Source of the DNA: Gnetum montanum
Lineage: Eukaryota; Streptophyta; Gnetopsida; Gnetales; Gnetaceae
Direction of reading: 5' to 3'
NCBI GenBank assembly: GCA_015680685.1
Contig: MNCI01026966.1
Coordinates: 356,806 to 420,805 of the forward strand
DNA length: 64,000 bases
Notes under the pieces: model-generated
Seen by the model: the letters and a program-made list of their open reading frames with translations, nothing else
The model's database searches: none
Told to the model about the DNA's origin: nothing
In this document: positions 55,730 through 64,000 of the stretch, piece after piece
Numbering within the stretch: the stretch's first letter is position 1
Layout: the number at the start of each line of letters is the position of its first letter
Program-made: the position numbers and the translations under genes

Positions 55730-56100
55730 AAATGTCTGCTATGATGTAAAACTGGTAATGCTGTACAAGTCTTCTACAACGTAAAACTAGCATTTCTTGC
55801 ACGAGTCTGCCACGATGGTAAACTGGCAAAGTTTTCAACCGTCTGCCATGACATGAAAATTGGCAAGGTAAGCATCTATCTGCTGAGATGTTAAACTAGC
55901 ACAAACTTGTCCCTAGGTCACTACGTAAAACTGACACCCACAGCACGGTTTTCTGGGACCATAAACTAGCTCTTCCACCATCCACTACAATGTAAAACTA
56001 GCAAGCTTTAGTCTACCTAGACTTTAAACCAGGACCACGGTCTGCTAAGACTTAAAAGTAGCAACGACGGTCAATCAGGACTCAAAACTAGAATCTGTCA
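55730..56100 (+). repeat. Type 2 repeat array of element F
   Basis: About twelve degenerate units, e.g. TCTGCTATGATGTAAAACTGG, written in parts as TCTGCTATGATG plus TAAAACTGG, CTACAACGTAAAACTAGCA and CTAGACTTTAAACC. They sit 30-45 bp apart right after the integrase stop, in the element's sense. Confidence 0.85.
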
Positions 56101-57262
56101 ATAAACAATCCATGAAGCAAGTGAGCATGATCACTCTTGCACTGCATCCCTACTAGATGGAATGGGTAAGGCGTTGGAATAGACACAACGCCGCTACCCC
56201 ACTGGCATCTTACTGATTCCTTGGATAAGCTGGAAGGCATACTACTAACCCTTTGAAGATGTTGCTATGATAACCACTCTATAGTTGCAACTCTTGGGGT
56301 CAACTTTGCCACTTGAGGCCCCAAAGAAACTATGGTCATCCATAGCCTCGGTGGCCTCCACCCATCGCTGCCACTAGGCTCTAGCTTAGCAGATTCATCT
56401 GACTGGTTCTTTGCCTAGTTATTTGAACAAGATGAATCTGGCTATTGACGGCGACTTCATGAATCGCAGCATCAACAAAGGGACCCTTACTTCATACGGT
56501 CCCTTCTGTGTGACATGCACTCTCCTTTTCATTTCAGATGGCACTTGTTTCAATAGCCTCTCTAGTGATTAGGATGATTGCTTTTGCTCTATATTAGCTA
56601 TTATGTTTTGCAGGTTACTTGCTATGATGGAATTGATTTAAAATGCATTCACTAGGAGGTGAAGTGTCATGGCATTCTGAGGTAGCTACTCAAACTAGCC
56701 TGACTACTTGGGAGTGCAAACCCTATCTTTCCCTCCATTAGACACCTTACTACACTTTCTCCTTCCCTTATCCTTACAACCGCCTTTACCCTCTTGTTTT
56801 TTTGTACAGGATGTGAGCATATAATCAATTCTTTCACTCCTTAATATCCATGAACTGGCATAACACAACTCGCCTCATGGAATGTAAGTTGCACACAAAA
56901 AAAATGGGCAAAGCTAGGAAAAATGAATGTAAAACAACTCATTCAGGCCATACGGGCATAACACAACTCATCCGCGCAAGCCCTTCATATGCAGTATAGC
57001 AGCATAACCTCTTGCGAATACACCCATGAAAGGACACCTAATAACTTATTTGCAAAAGTTTCCTATTCACATGGTTGAGTCTTCCCCGAACCTCCCTCCT
57101 CTCACTTCTTTAAGATCCCTCCTATTCTCCTCCTCCTACCTCCGCACTTCTAGGTTTGACAAAGCAACATCTGAGCGACTGTCGATGGACGCTGTTGGTG
57201 TCTTTACCTCTCTGGTGTTTCATATTCTTTGTTGACATCTTTCGGGCAAGCCCTCTAAACAT
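56101..57262 (+). other. Element F 3' untranslated region
   Basis: About 1.2 kb without conserved coding. It does not contain the long purine tract of E and G. The short ORF at 57026-57235 is not supported. Confidence 0.6.
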
Positions 57263-57279
57263 CAACAAAGAGGGGCCAT
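57263..57279 (+). promoter_or_regulatory. Element F polypurine tract
   Basis: CAACAAAGAGGGGCCA lies directly before the 3' LTR start. Confidence 0.85.
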
Positions 57280-58315
57280 TGAAACACCATGAAAATTTCA
57301 AGGCCTCAACGGTTCAGCAAAATCTTGCAACTCAGGCAAGGAATTGTGACAAGTTGCGGCTCAGCATCTTTTTTTGGCTAAGGGTCTATTACGCCACACT
57401 ATGTAGCGCAGCGTAATAGACTCCAAAGGATAGAACAAGACAAGGGGTGCGCAATGGTAGGCCTTCAACTCTGCAAGTTAGCTATGTTTCAAAAATTTTA
57501 ACTTTTAGCGTATTACGCCGCATTACGTAACGCAGCGTAATGTGGTATACCGCAGCATAATACAAGAAGATAGTCCATCTAGTCGCGACAACGGAGATTC
57601 TCAAGGCTCAAGTAAGGATCTATAACATGTTGCACAAATTAGCAAGTTTTCCTTTTTCGACTAAGGGCCTGTTACGCTACATTACATAGTGTAGTGTAAT
57701 AAACCCCAGAAACACTAAACAAAAATAAGGGAACCGCGGCAACAACACTTCAATTATTTGCAGGTTCACTATCTTACACTGAATTATGCTATGCATCATA
57801 ATGTAGCATGACACAGCGTAATACAAGCAACAACAGAGATAACACATTTCAGGCATCAGCAGTTCATACGTCACAATACGCTCTCTAGTGTATTACAGTG
57901 TAACCGTAGAATAGTTTGTTGTCAAAGCTCTAGCAAAAGTAGATTGTGACACATTATGCTTCAAAGCGTAATGCAGCGTAGCACTGCAAGCTTCAAATAA
58001 AAACAAATTAAGGCAACGATATTTTGTAGGTTCAGGACATGCATCATCTAAACCGCATTTTTCTCTTGATCCTAACCTTATAAATACTCCAGTTGATGAG
58101 GACCAAGGGGTTGGCAAAAAAAAAATTTTTATTGGCAAAATTTTCTCCGTAAGCAATTTTCTTTCATGAGAAATTGTTGACAACTTCTGGCAAAGATTAA
58201 CAAGAGAAACAAGAAGGGGATCGGTAATCGTAAGAACATCGAAGGTGATTGGCAAGAATTTTTGATCAGAAATAGTTAGTTAGCAAACATTCTACTTCGG
58301 GTCTGACTACCTATG
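57280..58315 (+). repeat. Element F 3' LTR, truncated
   Basis: It matches the first 1.08 kb of the 5' LTR, with TATA at 58077-58087 and the same inverted words (CTATTACGCC...GCGTAATAG). Similarity stops near 58315, where G's LTR sequence starts. About 460 bp of the LTR end and the target duplicate are missing. Confidence 0.87.
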
Positions 58316-59286
58316 TGTGATCTGGATCTAGAAATTTGAGCTTGAAAATGTCTGATTTGAAGCCATTTTGGATAGGTCACGCTGCAACGTGCCTACAGCG
58401 TGACCAACAACATGACCTGCAAAAACCTATGAAAACTTGCAAATTTTGAGCTAAAATCTACAATTTTTGAAGGCTAGGACCCATAGTTATCAATAGTGGA
58501 CCCTAAGGATGACTTGCATGCTTGAAATTGAGTCATTTTGACTCAGTTTTGAGGCTCTAAATGTTGGTCACGTTGTGGTCATGCCCAGCATGACTACTGA
58601 GCATGACCTATGGTGTCACCTCAAAAACTTGCAATTTTGAGCTGAAATATAGAATTTTTGAAGGCTGGGACCCATAGTTATTAATAGTGGACCCTGAGGA
58701 TGACTTTCACCCTTGAAATCAAGTCATTTTGGCTCAGTTTTGAGGCTCTAAAAGTTGGTCACACTATGGTCACGCCCAGCATGACTGCCCAACATGACCT
58801 ACAGTGTGACCTCAAAAACTTGTAATTTTGAGTTGAAATCTAGAATTTCTAAAGGCTGGGACCCATAGTTATCAATAGTGGACCTTGAGGATGACTTTCA
58901 CAATTGAAATCAATTCATTTTGGCTTAGTTTTGAGGCTGCTAGAGTTGGTCATGCTGTGGTCACGCTCAGCATGACTACCTAGTGTGTCCTACAAAAACT
59001 ATGTAGTCTGGCTTGAAATTTGGACACCTGAATGCTGAGACTTGGAGTGGACATCAACAGCTCTTGAGGATGGCTTGCACCCTTAGATTTGGACCACTTT
59101 TTATTTTATCTTGAAACTGTTGGAGTTGCTCATGCTGAGGGCAAGCTAGCTTGACAGTGTGATCAACCTGGCTTGAGCAAGTTGGACTTGAGCTTCCTGC
59201 CTTAGTTAAATTTTTCCTCTTGAATGCTTGAAATGGCTTGAGTTGTTCTTGTTTCAATGTGTTAGGCCAAAATTAGTGGTGTTTCA
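58316..59286 (-). repeat. Element G 3' LTR, inner piece
   Basis: It ends AAATTAGTGGTGTTTCA, the reverse complement of C's LTR start. It contains CACGCTG and CAGCATGAC words in quantity, as in C's U3. Confidence 0.82.
58440..59060 (-). repeat. 190-bp tandem repeat in element G LTR
   Basis: The phrase GGGACCCATAGTTATCAATA recurs at 58477, 58667 and 58857, with a fourth diverged unit near 59036. Each unit ends in a TCAGCATGACTACC-type word. Element C's LTR has only about one such unit (near 17700). Confidence 0.93.
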
Positions 59287-59304
59287 TTGGCCCCTCTTTG
59301 TTGA
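59287..59304 (-). promoter_or_regulatory. Element G polypurine tract
   Basis: On the minus strand the last bases before the 3' LTR are ATCAACAAAGAGGGGCCAA, the same tract as in D, E and F. Confidence 0.85.
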
Positions 59305-60494
59305 TGTCTAAAGGAATCCACTCGAGAGGTGTCGACAAAGAAGTGAAAAACACCATGAACGACCAAGTACCAAACATTAACCATCAACCCTTGACTAGAT
59401 GTCATCGCACCATTTTCAAAAGTGCATGGGATCGAGGAAATGCAGTTTGAGATGCAAGGGGAGGGGATTTTTTGTAACAAGGAAAGCTGAGAAATTGCTT
59501 TTGGAATTTGTGAGAGAGGAATGCTCTCTCGTGAACAAGTTATGTCATTGATCCTTGTTAACAACCGTGTTTTCAACAGGCTCAGAACAAAGACATAGGA
59601 GGTGCATTCTTTGGAGAAATGGGACTCTTATAGAGTATTTTTAGGGCCTTTTGTAAACAGCCAAATCCACATGATGATGTGTCACATGGTCTCTTTGAGA
59701 CACGAGTGTAACTATTTTTCAAGACAATTTTCTTCTCGCCTAGGGCTTGTATGAGAAGAGCCAACAGTCCACGGTTTATGATGTTAACAAGGTCATGAAG
59801 ACCTTTTCCATGCATTTTTCTCTTTGAAATTTTTGTTCTTTTTCCTTTTTGTTTTTCTTTTTTTTTGTTTTTCTATTTTCTTTTATTTTTTCCTTTCTTT
59901 GTCTTTATTTTTCTTTTATTTTTCTTTTTCTTTGGTATTTTTGAAAGAGCTTGCTTTTAGTGCTATGCTCATGTTCAAGTGCTTACATTTTATGTCATGC
60001 ATTATGTACTATGTTTTGCATTGAGACTACTTAGGAAGTTACAATGTGCAACAGTGTATCAAGAGTGTTGAGCTAAGTGGAATGCATCTGGGGGTATAGC
60101 TGAGTAGGATAATTGGGGCATGATGGGGGAAATAGGGGATGCATCAAGAGTTGGGAATGTACTCATGAATGGATTGATTAAACTAGTTACGTGCATCAGG
60201 AAATTGTGATACCTTGTCATCATGATGAAGTGCATCTATGCACGAGCACCTCAAAAGTGTCATCCTACAAACACAACTCCAAGAAGACAAGAAAAACCAC
60301 AAATGAAATAGTCACCTAAACACTTTAAACAAGGAGATGGAGTCACCACATGCAATTTTCAAAGAAGACAAAATCATGAATAGCATCAGCTTCATTAGGG
60401 CCCATGAGACAAATTGTGCAGCAAGTCTTTGTGAAACATGAAGAGCCGATTGCAGTGACACATCTTTTCAAGTTTTTCCTGGTCATTGATGATG
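59305..60494 (-). other. Element G 3' untranslated region with long purine tract
   Basis: No conserved coding. From 59825 to 59940 the minus strand is almost pure A/G. The stretch 60000-60300 matches E's 24360-24660 and C's 40070-40340. Confidence 0.75.
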
Positions 60495-60800
60495 TCACTA
60501 GTTTATAGTCTGAGCGAACTGTTGTGGATTAGTTTCACATCATAACCCCTTGGAAAATTGTAGTTTAGCATTGTAGTGGATGGTGCATTGCTAGTTTATA
60601 GTCATAAGAGGCAAACTAGTTTATAGTCTTAGTGGACTTTGGATGCTAGTTTTCATGTCATGGCAGATGGATGTAGCAGTTTAGTTTCATACCGGACAGG
60701 GCTTTGTGGTATCAGTTTTAATTCATGATGTCAAGACTACTCTGTGGTATCATTTTTAAGTCATGATGCCAGGACTACTCTGTGGTATCATTTTTAAGTC
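60495..60800 (-). repeat. Type 2 repeat array of element G
   Basis: About ten units (plus-strand appearance GCTAGTTTATAGTC and ATCAGTTTTAATTCATGATG) lie between integrase and the 3' region. The last two are nearly identical 48-bp units with TCTGTGGTATCATTTTTAAG at about 60739 and 60781. Confidence 0.85.
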
Positions 60801-60829
60801 ATGATGCCAGGAGTATTACATACCTCAAG

Positions 60830-61955
60830 TTTCTCAGACAAAGTACCTTTTCAAGTATAAGTGGTTTGTAGGATTGGCGAACTCGTTTCTGTCCATGTCA
60901 GCAAGTTTCAATGCTCCTTTGTTGTATACCTTGGTGACTAGGTAAGGCCCTTCCTAGTTGGCTAAGAATTTATTTGGATGTTCCCAAGTAGCCTTAAGGA
61001 CTAGATCTCCTTCTTTGATTGGGTGTTTATGGAGATCGTGCTTGTGCCTTTGCCTCTGTTGTTTTTGGTACCATTCAATTTGATCAAGCATTTGTACACG
61101 CACCTCCTCTACCAAATCAAGGTTGGCAATGCGCATTTTATTGTTTTGACTTTCATCGAGGAGGCCGGAGAGAGCTATCCGCAACAAGGGAACCTAAAAT
61201 TCTAAAGGTAAAATAGCTTTAGATCCGTACACTAGACTATATGGAGTTTTACCTATGGATGTTCGATGTGTCATTCTGTAAGCCCAAAATGTGTAGACTA
61301 ATTGTTCATGCCATCGTTTCTTGCTCTGTTTCAACATCTTTTTGAGCACCATGATGACAGTTTTTTTTCTAGTCTCTGCTTGACCATTACTCTGCAGGTA
61401 GTAAGGTGATGAAAATATGTGTTTAATGCCCAGACTTTCACAGAATATTTTCGTATCTACACTACTAAACTATGGCCCATTGTTAGTAACAATGGTCATT
61501 GAAATACCAAAATGAGTCACGATATTTTCTATTATGAAAGTGCAAATGTGTTTTGAGGTAGTCTTCCTAAGGGTAATAGCTTCTACCCATTTTGTGAAAT
61601 ATTCAGTTGTAGTGATGATAAAGCTATGTCCTACAGAGGATGATGGTGTTATCCATCCAATTACGTCTAATCCCCATTTTTGGAATGGCCATGTGATTTT
61701 TTTCGTATGTAGTTCGTTAGGTGGAACATGTATTAGATTATCATGCTTTTGGCAAATGTCACATGTTCTAACCTTGGAGATGTAATCATATTCCATGTGT
61801 GGCCAGTAGTAACTTAAGTGCCTAATCTTTGTTGCCATTGCTTTAGGTGCTATATGTCCTCCACAAAGTCCTTTGTGGATTTTTTCTACGATCGTTTGAC
61901 CATCAGTGCTACTAACACACATTAACAAAATGCCTTCATAGGATTTATGACACAA
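60830..61955 (-). pseudogene. pol: Element G integrase
   Basis: Minus strand. The zinc-binding part has [20 protein letters not shown] and VRTCDICQKH. The core has WGLDVIGWITPSSSVGHSFI, TEYFTKWVEAITLR and IVTNNGP, where the second catalytic Asp is Asn. An SPYYLQSNGQAETR segment gives the Glu. The C-terminal part has an LDLVEEVRVQMLDQIEWYQK coil, HKHPIKEGDLVLKATWEHP and an ANPTNHLYLKRY end at about 60830. Only one or two stops or shifts occur (near 61469), so it is better preserved than F's. Confidence 0.87.
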
Positions 61956-61991
61956 GGTATCTCCTATTAATGCATATTGGCGGGAACGTTT

Positions 61992-63060
61992 TCATACAAC
62001 ATCTTTTTGAGCATTTGTCAAGTGTTGTGGAGGTTTGCCTCTTAGAAGATACTCTTTTATGTCATCATACCATTCTATTGCACATGTTGTACTAAAAAAT
62101 GCAACAAATACTTCATTTAGAGTGTTAATTATAGGTTTGGCACAACTGGTTATAGAACTAGGTAATGCATGGAACATTTCAAGTGTCATGTTTAAGGCTA
62201 GTGTGGAAAGTGCATCAGCGACGGTGTTTTCGCTTTTAAGGATGTGTTGTATATCCACTTCTACAAGTTTCCTCACTAGATGTTTGATCAAATCACAATA
62301 CGTTTGTAAATGGAGAGCCTTGCATGCATAGATCTCAGCGACTTGATTAATAACTAATTGGGAATCACCTCGAACTACAAGGTGTGAGATTCCCAAAGTT
62401 AATGCTACTTGAAGGCCTCTAATAAGACCTTTGTATTCTGCTATGTTATTCGTGCATGGAAAGTTTAAGTGGTAGGAAGAAGGTTGGATTTCTCTAGAGG
62501 GGTATGTTAAAATGGCTGCAGCACTTCCTCCTTGAGAGGTTGAAGCTCCATCAAAGTAGAGGATTGCTTTGTAGTTATCAGGTACAATGTCTACACTATT
62601 AAGATTTTCATTTGGGAATTTGGGGTTTATCGTTGCTTGATCATGCGTCGGTGAGATGGTTAGTTGCATGGCTATTGCTTGAACTTTTGTGGAAGATTGA
62701 GCGACATAATGCAAATCAAACTCTACGATCATCGCTTTCCATCTAGCTAACCTACTTGACTCATAGATGTTATTAATGATGGCACGGAGAACATTATCCT
62801 TGCAAATGATGTAAACCTGATTACGGAAGAGATAATGTCGCCATTTCTTCAAGGAGAAGACAAGGGTGAGGCATGATTTTTCTATATCGTTGGATCATTG
62901 TTCATAGGCTCTTAAAGTGTGGCTTAGATAATATACAAGGATCTTGGCTCCATCTTGATGTTTTTAACAAAGCATGGATGCGATGGATGAATCGGAAGTT
63001 GCAAGATAGATGTAGAAAGATTTGTCACTTTGTGGAGGATAAACAGTTGGTAGTTGGGCC
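61992..63060 (-). pseudogene. pol: Element G two RNase H domains
   Basis: Minus strand. The first, broken domain has YYLSHTLRAYEQ and LVFSLKKWRHYLFRNQVYII (63060-62790). After a linker, the second domain (62590-62150) has KAILYFDGASTSQGGSAAAI, NNIAEYKGLIRGLQVA, RGDSQLVINQVAEIYACKAL and KSENTVADALSTLALNM. All expected acidic residues of the second domain are present, and the 62852-61992 frame is open for 286 residues, the longest intact pol piece in the window. Two RNase H domains place G in the Tat group. Confidence 0.87.
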
Positions 63061-63069
63061 AACTCTTGT

Positions 63070-63850
63070 TTTATGTTCTCGAATGCTTCTTGGCATTGTT
63101 GAGTTCATTGGAAATGTACATTCTTTCATAATAGATGTTGCATGGGACTCAACTTATCTGTCAGCCTTTCGATAAAGAATCTAATGAATTGCAGCCTACC
63201 TTGGAGGCCGCATAGTTTAGTGTGGTTTATTAGTGGTTGCATATTGGTTATTGCTTTAACCTTATCAAGGTCTACCTATATCCCTGTTTTGGAAACTAGG
63301 AAACCAAGCATTTTTCCCATTTTAACACTGAAGACACACTTTTTTGGGTTGAGCCTAAGGTCATATTTGAGACAATGTTTAAGTACTAAGTCTAGATCTT
63401 TTGCATGTTGTTTAGTTATTTTAGACTTGACCGCTATATCATCAACATAATCATTGAGCAAATTAAGCATGTAATCACTAAATATTTATGTCATTTCTCG
63501 CTGATATGTAGCAATTGCATTTTTAAGGTCAAATGGCATCATTGTATAACAAAATGTCCCCCAAGGTATCAAAAAATTTATCCTAAGTTGATGCTCTGGA
63601 TTAATTCTTATTTGATTGTAGCCCAAAAATCCATCTGTTGGCACATTTTGGCCATTTCATGGAACAGTAAGACTAATTACTAAGAAAAATTTGAAACAAC
63701 ATGAAGGAAAGATCAGATGTACCTAAGACAGCAAGTGGAAGTTGGCTAACCACCCAAGATCAGTAGTTTAGCAAAAATATTGCTTTCAAATAAAAAAATT
63801 TTATAATCTAGATCTTATGTATCTTTGGACGTAATAAACCTTCCATGGGA
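63070..63850 (-). pseudogene. pol: Element G reverse transcriptase
   Basis: Minus strand. The clear part is GFLGYNQIRINPEHQL, TFCYTMMPFDLKNAIATYQR, LNDYVDDIAVKSKITKQHAK (intact Y-V-D-D) and LRLNPKKCVFSVKMGKMLGF at about 63640-63270, then the thumb to 63100. Upstream the sequence is more decayed but still shows a GLLRP-type start near 63840, comparable with AGFIRTV in F. One stop or shift lies near 63480. The rest of G is beyond the window. Confidence 0.8.
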
Positions 63851-64000
63851 ACAGCGGTGTAGGTAGAAGTGTTTAAACCTTTGCAAATTTATTTTACGCC
63901 CAACAATATTCCGCCTTCTCAAGAGCCACGTATATACAAACACATTCAAAATAGTGAATGTCAGATTCCTCTCCTTTGTCGATTGGATGCGTAACTTTGG
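63851..64000. other. Window edge, nothing recognised
   Basis: It is expected to be the segment just before RT in element G, but I cannot read a conserved protein here. Confidence 0.4.

Larger units (their letters stand above)
41160..58315 (+). mobile_element. Element F: large Tat-like retrotransposon with pol and an antisense gene
   Basis: 5' LTR 41160-42696, primer site, gag, protease, type 1 array, a 48-bp repeat, an antisense multi-exon gene relic, RT, two RNase H domains, integrase, type 2 array, 3' region, purine tract and a truncated 3' LTR (57280 to about 58315). At about 17.2 kb it is more than twice the length of the gag-pro copies around it. The 5' flank is ccagg; the 3' duplicate is lost with the end of the 3' LTR. 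Two RNase H domains (the second plant-Tat-like) support the lineage. Confidence 0.88.
40345..64000 (-). mobile_element. Element G: Tat-like element with pol, running off the window
   Basis: Minus orientation. Its 3' LTR is 40345-41159 plus about 58316-59286, split by element F. To the right come the purine tract, 3' region, type 2 array, integrase, two RNase H domains and RT, which continues to about 63850. Its LTR is of the same family as C's. Gag, protease and the 5' LTR are outside. A target duplicate caatg is possible at 40340-40344 but cannot be checked here. Confidence 0.85.

Noticed and set aside
59824-60024. Phe/Leu-rich 66-aa ORF that looks like a membrane protein
   Set aside because: Same artefact, from the purine tract of element G read on the other strand.
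1-64000. tRNA or rRNA genes
   Set aside because: I saw no cloverleaf with A/B boxes or rRNA-like sequence; tRNA similarity is limited to the primer binding sites.

Overview
The window is repeat-dense nuclear DNA from a plant with a large genome. The retroelement lineages (Ty1/copia, Athila-like and Tat-like Ty3/gypsy) are plant lineages. The deep nesting, long LTRs and advanced decay would suit a gymnosperm or another giant-genome seed plant, but the species is my inference. I found no intact host gene, tRNA, rRNA or CRISPR array. Almost everything from about 5.1 kb onward can be assigned to LTR retrotransposons inserted into one another.

Layout. 1-5126: decayed Ty1/copia material (a polypurine tract and probable LTR, then a frameshifted integrase/RT/RNase H remnant at 2.9-4.9 kb). 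5132-12419: element B, an Athila-like Ty3/gypsy element with both LTRs, a perfect 5-bp target duplication (gtatt), a tRNA-Asp-type primer site, gag and protease but no pol. 12425-14370: AT-rich DNA with a 690-bp tandem duplication. 14.4-17.3 kb: two diverged Athila-like LTRs in tandem (I, then H), H carrying a gag remnant. At 17290 H is split by C (+, Tat-like). C is split at 21512 by D (-, target duplication tccac), and the 3' LTR of D is split at 21945 by E (-, target duplication ggttg). C resumes at 37882 and is split again at 40345 by G (-), whose 3' LTR is split at 41160 by F (+). G runs off the right end. The nesting paths are H > C > D > E and H > C > G > F.

Function. C, D and E carry gag and protease but no reverse transcriptase or integrase. 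F and G, of the same Tat-like group, keep RT, two RNase H domains and integrase, all broken by stops or frameshifts. All Tat-like copies whose ends are visible share the purine tract CAACAAAGAGGGGCCA before the 3' LTR and a primer site of the form TGGYRCTAGAARGAGRGCC after the 5' LTR. They also share two kinds of short repeat array. Type 1 follows protease and type 2 lies in the 3' untranslated part. In F these arrays flank a block holding pol and an extra gene; in C, D and E the two arrays lie next to each other, as if that block had been deleted.

The most notable object is the extra gene in F: an antisense, multi-exon gene relic (about 51645 down to 47520) lying between protease and RT. Several introns have good splice sites, and one exon resembles the FCP1/NIF-like HAD phosphatase fold with altered catalytic residues. 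A second recurring signal is that most LTR families here carry, just upstream of their TATA box, an array of short palindromic or CpG-bearing words, a different word in each family.
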